NCBI GenBank assembly: GCA_946811185.2
Contig: OX328102.1
Coordinates: 13,579,194 to 13,643,193, forward strand
From: Hippopus hippopus
Taxonomy: Eukaryota > Mollusca > Bivalvia > Cardiida > Cardiidae
DNA: 64,000 bases
Direction of reading: 5' to 3'
Numbering within the stretch: the stretch's first letter is position 1; every line of letters begins with the position of its first letter. Below the pieces are notes generated by a model. It searched no databases. It was not told the origin of the DNA and saw nothing but the letters and a program-made list of their open reading frames with translations. This document shows, piece after piece, positions 32,340 through 43,607 of this stretch. Made by a program: the position numbers and the translations under genes.

Positions 32340-33098
32340 TTTTAGCACTACATAGCGGTAAAAAGAGGTACTATAAAGCTGATCATAGACAGAAAGGAGT
32401 CAACAATCCAATATTTTTTTTTTCTAAAACCTCAACATCGTTTATTAATGTAAACTTTGCTTTGGCCAAATGAACGCATTGGCTATGTTATGACCACTTC
32501 TGACGTACAAAGGCATTACTTATTCTAGAGGCCTCCAGACAACCCTACCCACACCCACCTTATTATAAAATCGACAACTGGAGAGACAAAACTTCCAAAC
32601 GCATGATTAACTTCACTAAATCTTTTCAAATGCAGACAGATGAAAATAATTGATGACCAATACTTTATAAGTAAACTTACATTAATATAATCCTAATTAC
32701 TTCACAAAAAGATGTCATTAACACCTGACTATCTGAATATACATGCACTTTCTATAACATTATAAACTTCAGGTAATACAAAATTTGTCAACTAACTTGG
32801 AAAAACTTTAAGAAAGTGAATTATGGAAGGCCAGTGTCCCATATTAAACATGAATGCTATTTGATGTCCAAATGAATCATGATAGGCAGTAAAATTGGTT
32901 TTTCAAATAACGACTTCGCAGTTGGCACTAACTAAAACCTGTATCAACAATTGTGTATGACATATATCTATCCCAGTTTGTGCTGCTATAAAAGTACCAT
33001 ACTTACTCTTCTAAATGACGGCACTTAAATTTTGGGTGGTTGGCACTGAAATAAGAGTGCTCTTTCTGCATTTTGCATCGCACAATATACGTATTTGC
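32340..33098. other. Intron sequence, no gene seen
   Basis: AT-rich, no repeat family recognised, no coding signal; ends at a family C copy. Confidence 0.4.
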
Positions 33099-33297
33099 TT
33101 TACACCCTTTACCAAAATATTTGGAGTTTTCACAACCCTGTGAAAGAAAACTTTTGAAAACATTGTGGGCAAAGGAGAAAATGCTGGTAAACATTACCCT
33201 ATCACAGAGCTTAAGCTCATTTATACAAATTTTGAATTAGTTGTTTGCAGATGTGAATACAAAGAAGTCTAACATTTGTCCTTTGGGAAAAGCTTAA
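33099..33297. mobile_element. Truncated family C hairpin MITE at exon 6 donor
   Basis: CCCTTTACCAAAATATTTGG, GAAAACATTGTGGGC, AGATGTGAATACAAAG and GGAAAAGCTTAAA. The palindrome's right half is missing. It lies 53 bases beyond the exon 6 donor. Confidence 0.65.
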
Positions 33298-33350
33298 ATC
33301 ATAATCTGCAGTGTAATCAATATTAAAGAAGTCCTCAATAAATCCTTTAC

Positions 33351-33566
33351 CTTCTTTGCAGAGCCTCCACTATTATCATTTGTAACATTAAGCCTATCTC
33401 TTGTGCCATTACTTTGACTGTTGCGCCTCAGCTTGTCCATGGAGTTGTGAGGACTTGGTAGACATGTTACAAACAAACTATCATCGCCTACTGTAACCTC
33501 CAAAGGCTCAGACTTGTGCTGCTTTGTATCAGAGAGCTTCTCACTGTACCATTCATTCATCAAATG
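33351..33566 (-). CDS. KMT2E/SETD5: Exon 6 of 13: conserved HLMNEWYSEK block
   Basis: These 72 codons (residues 301-372) open with HLMNEWYSEK, matching the (K)HLVNEWLSEK-type motif of KMT2E and the related motif of SETD5. Next come a moderately conserved EPLEVTVGDDSLFVTCL segment, corresponding in place to the vertebrate PLRITTDPEVLA region, then LPSPHNSMDKLRRNSQ, and finally NSGGSAKK, which joins RWLRQAM in exon 7. The acceptor is TTTTTCAG before 33566 and the donor is GTAAAG after 33351; both ends are in phase 0. The molecular role of this block is not established; its conservation between paralogues and phyla suggests a binding surface. The vertebrate stretch between PHVYSTPKHYIRF and the RRR cluster is shortened or diverged here. 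Confidence 0.93.
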
Positions 33567-33660
33567 CTGAAAAACCACAACCTTATTATAAATCTAAAAT
33601 TAATTTTGTAAACTGGACCAAACTATGAGCTTCAGCACCTAAAACTAATAATATTTCTTT

Positions 33661-33858
33661 TTAACCCTTCAACACACGACAAAAATTTATACCCATCCAG
33701 ATTGAAAGCATCTGCAGATGACAATTTTAATATTGCTCAAATGAAGTGATATTTGTTTGATAGGGTAAAAAACAGCATTTTCTCCTTTTCCCACAATGTT
33801 TTCAAACGGTTTTTTTCTCAGGGTCGTTAAAAGTCGGCACTGTCTTGTAAAGGGTTAA
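33661..33858. mobile_element. Family C hairpin MITE, internally deleted
   Basis: TTAACCCTTCAACACACGAC to TGTAAAGGGTTAA. The left half of the central palindrome is deleted (GGGTAAAAAACAGCATTTTC). Confidence 0.75.
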
Positions 33859-34179
33859 GGGAAACAAAGACGATTATTTTTATTTCAACTTGGTCAATGA
33901 ACAGGTTAAAACATTCAAGCCCTTAACTTGGCATTCACTTTTGTCTTTGGAGTTTTTTTCTCTCTGTTGAATCAATTTAGGAAATCCACTTTAGTATGAC
34001 TTTTCCCATCTCTGAAACAAATTTGAAATTTATGTATCCAACCAAGATTGCCATTTGCAAAATCCACTGGAAAAGTGTTAATGTTACACAATAATATTTA
34101 ACAATAACAGTTTTATGATTAAACACATTTTTCAGAGGTTGTATTCAGTGACACTCTCTATCCAGGAAATAAGCAACCA

Positions 34180-34440
34180 AACTCTGCCATTAACAACTTT
34201 ATGATATTCCATCAAGACAGTGCACCATCTTTTCGGGTTAAAGGGAAACTGGCTACTATTGACTTTTCTGTTACAGTATCCCCTATACCGCCCTGACCTT
34301 GCCTCTCCTGTTTTCCCTGGACTGAAAGGAGGTATGCTGAGACATAGACTTAAATCTTTTCATTACCTCCAAATGGCAGTGAGGACCTGCATCATGTTAC
34401 GGAATATCTATTAGAAGTGAGTTTAACAGGCAACACTAAC
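34180..34440 (+). pseudogene. Fossil mariner-type transposase fragment
   Basis: IFHQDSAPSF at 34207-34236 matches the second catalytic Asp motif of Tc1/mariner transposases, and YPLYRPDLASPVFPGLK, in a different frame at 34276-34326, matches the third (PPYSPDLAPxDFFLFPxLK). The two Asp codons, at 34216 and 34295, are 79 bases apart instead of about 105 for a D34D enzyme, so roughly 26 bases are deleted, which explains the frame change. The remainder is unrecognisable. It is dead. Confidence 0.75.
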
Positions 34441-34769
34441 TTTTCACCTTTGGATTCAGAAGAAATCCTAACTTTATTATCTGGGAGCCCTAAGACAGTA
34501 ACTTTTTTGTGAATAAATTTCACTTAAATTCATCAGTTTTCATCTATGTGCTTTACTTTGCAGCACAGCTTCATGTTCTGCTAGCTGTTCCTGAATATTG
34601 CAATTCCACGTCTGTTATTTACAAACACACATTGTGCAAAATAAGTGGCTCGTAATAATGGCCTAAACAACCGTTTGGAATGTTTTATCAATACATAAAC
34701 AAATATACTACTGAATGTTACAGAGAGCTGGGGCTGTACAAAATGTAACAGTTATGAAAATTTTTTCTT

Positions 34770-34965
34770 TTAACTCCTTACCACTTAACAAAGTCTTAGA
34801 CTTGTCCAAATCTGAGGCATTTGCAAACAATAAACATAACTCAAACGGTATATCACCATAGGGTAAAAAACATAGTGGGAAAAGGACAAAATGCTGGTTA
34901 CTATCATTTTCTGCTTTTCACACACCATTTCAAAAGCCTTTTAGTTAGGGTCATTAAAACACAGA
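34770..34965. repeat. Family C MITE fragment beside the exon 5 donor
   Basis: TTAACTCCTTACCACTTAAC, GGGTAAAAAACATAGTGGG, CAAAATGCTGGTTAC and GTCATTAAAAC. It stops about 20 bases from the donor of exon 5, and the right TTAA end is missing. Confidence 0.6.
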
Positions 34966-34984
34966 AGAAAATGTTGCATCTTAC

Positions 34985-35159
34985 CCTTTTAGTTTTAACA
35001 AATCTGAAGGATGGTGGTGTTGCAGGCCCTTCACATGGGGTTACTGGACAACTAACACTAGGGGCAGAAGTTGCTGGCACTGAAGGAACTGAACTCTCCT
35101 CTAATGACGTGGCTTGGTTCAGTTCAGGTCCACTGGCACCACTGTAATTTCTGGTTCTC
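34985..35159 (-). CDS. KMT2E/SETD5: Exon 5 of 13: Ser/Pro/Thr-rich segment leading into the NEWxSEK block
   Basis: It completes codon 242 and gives residues 243-300. After RTRNYSGASGPELNQ the sequence becomes rich in Ser, Pro, Thr and Val, then ends with the basic PPSFRFVKTKR, which joins HLMNEWYSEK in exon 6. The vertebrate counterpart has a similar Lys-rich lead-in at this point. The acceptor is TTTTACAG before 35159 and the donor is GGTAAGA after 34985. The exon starts with one base and ends in phase 0, matching both neighbours. A copy of the TTAA-type hairpin MITE sits about 15 bases inside the following intron, and a HEL element begins about 90 bases upstream of the exon on the gene strand, so this exon is tightly bracketed by transposons. 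Confidence 0.9.
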
Positions 35160-35250
35160 CTGTAAAATAAAATCCTCATGATTTTTCTTTATGCAAGTGC
35201 TACTATTCCCACAATTAGACCTCATTACTTAGTTTTCAATACTAGGTAAA

Positions 35251-38200
35251 CAAGAGGGCCATGATGGCCCTGGATCGCTCACCTGAGTCAATAGGTGAAA
35301 TTTCACTCCATGTGAATAATTCAATTTCTGACCATTTGTCAAGTCAATTGAACTAAAAATGTGGCCTCTAGAGTGTCCACAAGGAATTTTCTTAAGTTGA
35401 CCTAGTGACCTACTTTATCACCAAAGGTGACCCAATTTTGAACTCATCAAAAATTTTCAAGACAATCATTCTGAACGGTTTTCAAGTACATTGAGCAATA
35501 AATGTGGTCTCCAGAGTGCCCTAAAGGTATTTCTTTAATTTGACCTGGTGACCTAGTTTATGACCCCAGGTGACCTAATTTCAAACTCATCTGATATTTC
35601 ATCAAGACAAACATTCTGACCAATTTTTAAGTCAACTGAGCAAGAAATGTGGCCTCTAAAGTGTCCACAAGGTATTTCTTTAATTTGACCTAGTGTCCTA
35701 GATTATGACCCCAGGTGACCCAACTTTGAACTCATCACAGATTTTATCAAGACAACCATTGTGACCAACTTTCAAATCAACTGACCAATAAATGTGGCCT
35801 CTAGAGTGCCCACAAGGTATTTCTTTAATTTGACCTAGTGACCTGGTTTATAACCCCAGTTGACCCAAATTCAGACTCATGTGACATTTTATCAAGACAA
35901 AGATTCTGACCAATTTTCAAGTCAATTGAGCTTAAAATGTGGCCTCTAGAGTGCCCTAAAGGTATTTCTTTAATTTGGCCTAGTGACCTAGTTTATGATC
36001 CCAGGTGACCCCAATCCAAACTCATCCGAGATTTCATCAAGACAAATATTCTGACAAAATTTAAGGTCATTTGAGCAATAAATGTGGCCTCTAAAGTGCC
36101 CACTTTAATTTGACCTAGTGACCTAGATTATGACCCCAGGTGACCCAATTTCAAACTCATCCAATATTTTATCAAGACAAACATTCTGACCAATTTTCAA
36201 GTCAATTGAGCAAGAAATGTGGCCTCTAGAGTGTCCCAAAGGTATTTTTTTAATTTGACCTAGTGACCTAGATTATGACCCCAGGTGACCCAGTTTCAAA
36301 CTCAGATTTCATCATGAGAAACATTCTGACCAATTTTCAAGTCAATTGAGCATGAAATGTGGCCTCTGGAGTGCCCAAAGGTATTTCTTTAATTTGACCT
36401 AGTGACCTAGATTATAACACGAGGTGAGCCAATTTTGAACCCATCTTAGATTTCATCAAGAGAAACATTCTTACCAATTTTCAAGTCAATTTAGCAAAAA
36501 ATGTGGCCTCTAGAGTGCCCACAAGGTATTTCTTAATTTGACCTAGTGACCTAGCTTATGACCCCAGTTGACCCAAATTCAGACTCATGTGAGATTTATC
36601 AAGACAAATACTCTGACCAATTTTCAAGTACATTGAGCAAGAAATGTGGCCTCTAAAGTGCCCACAAGGTATTTGTTTAATTTGACCTAGTGACCTTGTT
36701 TATGATCCCAGATGACCCAATTTCAAACTCATCCGATATTTTAGCAAGATGAATATTCTTACTAAATTTTAGGTCATTTGAGCCATAAATGTGGCCTCTA
36801 GAGTGCCCGCAAGGTATTTCTTTAATTTGACCTAGTTTATGACCCCAGGTGACCCAATTTTGAACTCACTGAACATGTTGGGCTAACAAACTTAGAACAG
36901 GTTTACTACATAACAAATATCAAAGTTCTACGCCTCCCAGTTTTAGAGAAGAAGAATTTTAAAGTTTTCCTTTTTAGTTCCCATGTTCAAACTTGTGACC
37001 CCCGGGGTGGGGCCAGTTTTGACCCTAGGGTCATCATATGAACAAACTTGGTAGAGGTCCACTAGGAGATGCTACATACCAAATATCAAAGCTCTATGCC
37101 TTCCAGTTTCAGAGAAGAAGAATTTTAAAGTTTTCCTTCTTTGTTCCTATGTTCAAACTTGTGACCCCCAGGGTGGGGCCAGTTTTGACCCCAGGGCAAT
37201 CATATGAACAAATTATGGTAGAGATCTACTAGGAGATACTAAATACCAAATATCAAAGCTCTACACTTTCAAGTTTCAGAGAAGAAGAATTTTAAAGTTT
37301 TTCTTCTTTGTCCTATGTTCAAACTTGTGACCCCCGAGGCGGGGCCAGTTTTGACCCCAGGGCCATCATATGAACAAACTTGGTAGAGGTCCACTAGGAG
37401 ATGCTACCTACCAAATATCAAAGCTCTACGCCTTCCAGTTTTAGAGAAGAAGAATTTAAAAAATTTCCCTTTTTTGTTCCTATGTTCAAACTTGTGACCC
37501 CCGGGGCGGGGCCAGTTTTGACCCTAGGGGCATCATATGAACAAACTTGGTAGAGGTCCACGAGGAGATGCTACATACCAAATACCAAAGCTCTACGCCT
37601 CCCAGTTTTAGAGAAGAAGAATTTAAAGTTTTCCTTCTCTGTTCCTTTGTTCTAACTTGTGACACTCTGGGCAGGGCCAGTTTTGACCCCAGGGCAATCA
37701 TATGAACAAACTTGGTAGAGGCCCACTAGGAGATGCTACATACCAAATATCAAAGCTCTATGCCTACCAGTTTCAGAGAAGAAGAATTTTAAAGTTTTCC
37801 TTCTTTGTTTCTATGCTTAAACTTGTGACCCCAGGGGCGGGGCCAGTTTTGACCCCAGGGGCGGGGCCAGTTTTGACTCCAGGGACATCATATGAACAAA
37901 CTTGGTAGAGGCCCACTAAGAGATGCTACCTACCAAATATCAAAGCTCTACGCCTTCCAGTTTCAAAGAAGAAGAATTTTTAAGTTTTCCTTCTTTGTTC
38001 CTATGTTCAAACTGGTGACCCCCGGGGCGGGGCCAGTTTTGACCCTAGGGCCATCATATGAACAAGCTTGGAAGAGGTCCACTAGCAGATGCTACATACT
38101 AAATATCAAAGCTCTACGCCTTCCAGTTTCAGAGAAGAAGAATTTTAAAGTTTTCCTTCTTTGTTACTACGTTCGAAATTGTGACCTCCAGGGCGCGGCC

Positions 38201-38716
38201 AGTTTTGACCCCAGGGCCATCATATAAACAAACTTGGTAGAGGTCCAGTAGGAGATTCTACATACCAAATATCAAAGCTCTATGCCTTCCAGTTTCAGAG
38301 AAGAAGAATTTAAAAGTTTTCCATCTTTGTTCCTATGTTCAAACTTGTGACCCCCAGGGCGGGGCCAATGTTGACCCCAGGGGCATAATATGAACAAACT
38401 TGATAGAGGTCCACTAGGAGATGATACATACCAAATATCAAGGCTCTACGCCTTCTAGTTTCAGAGGAGAAGATTTTCAAAGATTTTGCATTTTTTTTCC
38501 CTTTTTGTTGCCATGGCAACTAGAGTAATGGGTGGAATTTAATTCTTTGAACAACTTTGGTAGAGCTTCACCCAAGGAACATCCCTGCCAAGTTTCATCA
38601 AGATTGGCCCAGTGGTTTAGGAGAAGAAGATGTTTAAAGAAATTGTTGACGGAGGCCGGACATAGGGCGAGCACAATAGCTCACCTTGAGCATGTTGTGT
38701 TCAGGTGAGCTAAAAA
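35251..38716 (+). mobile_element. Composite HEL element: 145-bp core followed by 166-bp core
   Basis: 5' end CAAGAGGGCCATGATGGCC. About eleven units near 145 bp run to about 36870, each with GACCCCAGGTGACCCAATTT. From about 36900 to 38460 come 166-bp units marked by GAACAAACTTGG at 37040, 37206, 37372, 37539, 37704, 37894, 38060, 38226 and 38392. A family F-like segment with TTGCCATGGCAAC follows, then the HEL end with TTGAGCATGTTGTGTTCAGG and TGAGCTAAAAA. Two unrelated cores sit between one pair of ends. Confidence 0.9.
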
Positions 38717-38764
38717 GGTCAGGTAGTTATGGAGTTTATTGTCATTTTGTTTTTGTTTCCAAAA

Positions 38765-39073
38765 AGCATCTATCTAGGATGATGACTGCACAAGCTGGTT
38801 TCTGATGGCCTTAGCAGTGATCCCTGGCTGGCAAGCTATGACTGTTGCAGGCACCAAATTTTTGCACATGTGAGTTAATAGAATGACAAGGGCATCACAT
38901 AAAATTGTTACATGCAGAATGCAGGGCCTCAGGTGGTCACAAGTGGATCTGTTATTAACATACTGGGTACAGAGATTACAGATAGTATGTCTGGAACATC
39001 CTAACAGATGTGCAGTATTTCTTACTAACAGCCCCAGCCTGGAGTATCCTGATAGCTCAAATACCCTGAGCAC
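38765..39073 (-). pseudogene. Fossil Tc1-like transposase, N-terminal DNA-binding region
   Basis: A minus-strand frame of about 99 codons reads GYSRLGLLVRNTAHLLGCSR, followed by HTICNLCTQYVNNRSTCDHL, and later ITAKAIRNQLVQSS. The pattern, a helix-turn-helix with a Ser-Thr-Ile-x-x-L-type core, then a Gly-rich 'RPR' region, then 'ISAxTVRNRL', is that of Tc1-like transposases. Catalytic residues are absent, the frame is truncated at the exon-distal end, and key positions are changed. Recognition is by motif only. Confidence 0.6.
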
Positions 39074-39299
39074 TGTGACATTTCTTTCAGAAGTTTGACA
39101 ATCAAAGAAATTTTATTTTTCTTGTCTGTGAGAGAGAAGTATTTTAGCTCTTGAACATATAGAGACTTGAGACGAGTAGAGCTACTTGCCTGAAAGCAAA
39201 GTAGTGAAAACTGCATATTGGTGCTGTGACAGGATCACTGGGAAAGTACCTCAGATTTCTTGTCACATATCAGACAGTCTGCTTTATCATATATATATA

Positions 39300-39942
39300 C
39301 AGGGATGTAAAATTCCACTCGCCTGCTCTTACTGGCGAGTGATCTTTGACTTCAAGCAAGTACAAAAAATACTTGACTCATCTGACTGGGCGAGTGCATT
39401 TTCTGACATATAACATGCACTAAAGCCTGTAAATTCTGCAAATTTTCAGATGAAAAACTGCTACCCTAGCGGAAGTTTACATCTGTCATTGTGGTTTAAT
39501 CTAGTTACACACCATTACATGCATACACACCATACACGGCTAATCAATCGAATTTCGATTTCGCCACGCCCCATCTCTATCCACACAGAATTTTCACACA
39601 ATCAGCCATCAGTGAGGATGTCTTAAGGCTACAAAATTCTTGAAAGATATTGAGGCTATTCGTCTGATAACCCAACTGTCTTCGACGTAACAGTTTTGAA
39701 TAATTTTTCTTGATCTTTTGAAAACAATTATTGCAGTGACCAGTGCAAATTTTGTTATATTTTATCTCCCCCCCCCATCATTTTTTCTCTCTTTTTTCCC
39801 CCATTATGGTGAACACAATCATGCATTTCTGCGAGCTATTTTATTTTAGTGCAGGATTTGGTGTGAAAACAAATTTTGTTTTCGCGGGATTTTAACTTCT
39901 GATGCAAGATTTCGGCAATCCCGCACTCTACATGCAACCCTG
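39300..39942. mobile_element. Possible TIR element with CAGGG ends
   Basis: CAGGGATGTAAAATTCCAC at the left, and at the right ACATGCAACCCTG, which inverts to CAGGGTTGCATGT. It contains the local inverted pair CACTCGCC / GGCGAGTG. No target duplication is seen, so the boundaries are tentative. Confidence 0.35.
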
Positions 39943-40335
39943 CAATTGTAGTAAAACAGCATATCAGGTAAAGGCTACTGATAAACATTTGAGATGCTGA
40001 TTACTAAATCAGAAGAGCAATGATGGTCCCGTATCGCTCCACTGCCTAACAAATTGCTTATGCCATACATTAATTGGAAATGGCAGTCATCATTTGCAAC
40101 AGACCAGAAAAAAGTCCTGTCTTTTTAACATGCAACCAAGGTGACCAGCAGGACTGATTTTAGACCACTGGCAACAATTTGAACAATCTTGGTAAAGGTT
40201 CCTGATGCCATGCTACAAACAAAACATTTCAATTCTAAGCCAAACGGTTTGGAACGAGAGGATTTTCAAAGTTATCTCTATGAAAATTTCTAATTATTAA
40301 ATTTGTGACCCCCAGGGTGGAGCCATTTCTTGAAA
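39943..40335 (+). repeat. Family F fragment
   Basis: AGAGCAATGATGGTCCCGTA, GGTAAAGGTTCCTGATGCC and TTTGTGACCCCCAGGGTGG are family F blocks. It is cut by the start of the HEL copy at 40336. Confidence 0.5.
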
Positions 40336-41660
40336 CAAGAGGGCCATGATGGCCCTGAAGTCGCTCACCTCAGCCTTTTGACCAAACATGATCCATTTTA
40401 AATCTCTTCCAAAGTGTACACAAGGTTTTACTAAGATTTGACCTTGTGACCTAGTTTTCGACCAGACATGACCAATTTTCAAACTCATCCAAGATATCAT
40501 CAAGACAAACATTCTGACCAATTTTCAAAAGTATTGGACTAAAAATGTGGCCTCTAGAGCAAACACAAGGTTTTCCAAAGATTTGGCCTAGTGACCTAGT
40601 TTTTGACCCAACATGATCCATTTTCGAACTCATCTGAGATATCATCAAGCTAAACATTCTGACCAATTTTCAAGAGTATTTGACTAAAAATGTGACCTCT
40701 AGAGCGTACACAAGGTTTTTCTAAGATTTAACCTTGTGACCTAGTTTTTGACCCTACATAACCCATTTTCAAACTCATCTGAGATATTATCAAGACAAAC
40801 ATTCTGACCAACTTTCAAGAGTTTTGGACTGAAAATATGGCCTCAAGAGCATACACAAGGTTTTTCTAAGATTTGACCTAGTGACCTAGTTTTTGACCCG
40901 ACATAACCCATTTTCAAACTCATCTGAGATATTATCAAGACAAACACTCTGACCAACTTTCAAGTTTTGGAATGAAAATATGGCCTCTAGAGCATACACA
41001 AGGTTTTTCTAAGATATGCCCTAGTGACCTAGTTTTAGACCTGACATAACCCATTTTTGAACTCATCCAAGATATCATCAAGACAAACATTCTGACAAAC
41101 TTTCAACAGCATTGGACTGAAAATATGGCCTCTAGAGCGTACACAAGGTTTTTCTAAAATGTGCCCTACTGACCTAGTTTTTGACCCCATATGACCCATT
41201 TTCGTTCTTGTCCGAGGTATCATCAAGACAAACATTCTGATCAACTTTCAAGAGTTTTGGACTGAAAATATGGCCTCTAGAGCATACACAAGGTTTTTCT
41301 AACATTTGCCCTAGTGACCTAGTTTTTGACCCGACATGACCCATTTTCGAACTCGTCTGAGATATCAAGACAAACATTCTGACCAACTTTCAAGAGTTTT
41401 GGACTAAAAATGTGGCCTCTAGAGTGTACATAAGGTTTTTCTAAGATCTGACCTAGTGACCTAGTTTTTGACTCGACATGACCCACTTTCGAACTTGTCC
41501 GAGATATCATCAAGACAAACATTCTGACCAAGTTTCATGAGTATCGGACTGAAAATCTGGCCTCTAGAGCATACACAAGGTAAAAGATGACGACGGACGA
41601 CGGACACAGCACGATCACAAAAGCTCACCATGAGCACTTTCTGCTCAGGTGAGCTAAAAA
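40336..41660 (+). mobile_element. HEL copy 3, 145-bp core
   Basis: CAAGAGGGCCATGATGGCCC; about eight units; GACGACGGACGACGGACAC tract; terminus AGCTCACCATGAGCAC, TTT, CTGCTCAGGTGAGCT, TAAAAA. Confidence 0.9.
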
Positions 41661-41773
41661 GGGCCAAGAGAACTTGAATCTTTGTAAAAGTTCGCTACAT
41701 TAAGCTACATTCCATTAACACGAGTCTAAGCTAAATGGTTAAAAACAAGAATATACTAGAAGTTTTCACAAAA

Positions 41774-43607
41774 CAAGAGGGCCAAGATGGCCCTGGATCA
41801 CTCACCTGAATTTTTGAGAGGACCATAGCCGATTTTTTTTGAGGTATTGAAACTTTGGAAACAAAATCATTATTTTGCCAAGCAATTTTGAAAAGGTCAC
41901 CTGTAAAAGTCATTTCAAAATCTGTCACCACCCCTACAATCATCACCACAGCAATGAATTTGATGAATCAGAATTCTGCAAATAAACTTTTGGATAGATC
42001 ACCCAAGGACAATTTCTTGAAGAAGAGCACATGCTCGATAGTGACTAAAAACATAAGTCGAACAAGAGCACCACATGCAGGTGCCAACAATTGGCTGTTG
42101 TTTTTCGACGGATAAAAATTTCCCTAACAATTTTGAAAAGGGTCACCCTAGGAACATTTCTGTGAAATTATTTCAAAATCTGACCAGCCATTCCAGAGAA
42201 GAAGAATTAAGAAATTCCTCTTCATGTCCCTGTAGTGCAAATAGCCCCCACCATCAGAGCCATGTTTCTTGACAGATCACAATTTTGTGAACAATTTTTG
42301 AAAAGAGTCACCCAAGGAACATTGCTGTGAAATTATTTCAAAATCTGACCAGCGGTTTCAGAGAAGAAGAATTTTTAAGAATTTCTTCATGTCCATATAG
42401 TGTAAATAGCCCACAGCCATCAGAGCCATGTTTCTTGATGGATCAAAATTTCTCGAACAGTTTGCAAAAAGGGTCACCCAAGAAACATTTCTGTGAAAAA
42501 TCTGACCAGCCATTTCAGAGAAGAAGAATTTTTAAGAATTTTTTCATGTCCATATAGTGCAAGTGGGGCTCCCCACCCATCAGAGCCATGTTTCTTGACG
42601 AATCAGCATTTTGCGAACAATTTTTGAAAAGGGTCACCCAAGGAACATTTCTGTGAAATTATTTCAAAATCTGACCAGCCGTTTCAGAGAAGAAGAATTT
42701 TTAAGAATTTCTTCATTTCTGTATAGTGCAAGTAGCCCCCATTCACCAGAGCCATGTTTCTTGACGGATCAAAATTTCGCAAACACTTTTTGAAAAGGGT
42801 CACCCAAGGAACATCTCTGTGAAATTATTTCAAAATCTGACCAGCCGTTTCAGAGAAGAAGAATTTTTAAGAATTTCTTCATTTCTGTATAGTGCAAGTA
42901 GCCCCCATTCACCAGGGCCTTTTTCCTTACGGATCAAAGTTTCACAAACAATTTTTGAAAAGGGTCACCCAAGGAACATCTCTGTGAAATTATTTCAAAA
43001 TCTGACCAGCCGTTTCAGAGAAGAATTTTTAAGAATTTCTTCATTTCTGTATAGTGCAAGTAGCCCCCATTCACCAGAGCCATGTTTCTTGACGGATCAA
43101 AATTTCGCAAACACTTTTTGAAAAGGGTCACCCAAGGAACATCTCTGTGAAATTATTTCAAAATCTGACCAGCCGTTTCAGAGAAGATGAATTTTTAAGA
43201 ATTTCTTCATTTCTGTATAGTGCAAGTAGCCCCCATTCACCAGAGCCATGTTTCTTGATGGATCAAAATTTCGCGAACAAATTTTGAAAAGGGTCACCCA
43301 AGGAACATCTCTGTGAAATTATTTCAAAATCTGACCAGCGGTTTCAGAGGAGAGATTTTTAGAGAATTTCTTAGAAAACGCCATTTGGTTGCCATGGCAA
43401 CCAGAGTTTTTGATGGAATCAAGTTCTGTGAACAAGTTTTAAAGAGGACCTCCCAAGGAACATTCCAGCCAAGTTTGGTCCAAATTGGCCCTGCGGTTTA
43501 GGAGGAGTTGATGTTTAAAGAATTGTTGACGACAGACGACGGACGGCTGACACCTGGTGATCCTAAAAGCTCCCCTTGAGCACGTTGTGTTCAGGTGAGC
43601 TGAAAAA
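41774..43607 (+). mobile_element. HEL element with a second type of 166-bp core
   Basis: 5' end CAAGAGGGCCAAGATGGCC. GTCACCC recurs at 42143, 42307, 42473, 42633, 42799, 42964, 43127 and 43293, that is 160-166 bases apart. Units share the phrase CAGAGAAGAAGAATTTTTAA with the 166-bp core at 36900-38460 but otherwise differ. TTGCCATGGCAACCAGAG, a GACGACGGACGG tract and TTCAGGTGAGCTGAAAAA close the element. Confidence 0.9.

Noticed and set aside
36900..38460. Regular repeats considered as a CRISPR array
   Set aside because: Units are 166 bp with no alternation of short identical repeats and unique spacers, and the host is clearly a eukaryote.
42327..43121. Plus-strand repeated frames reading MKLFQNLTSRFREEEF
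   Set aside because: They are the translation of the 166-bp HEL core. Frames break between units and the sequence has no protein family signature.
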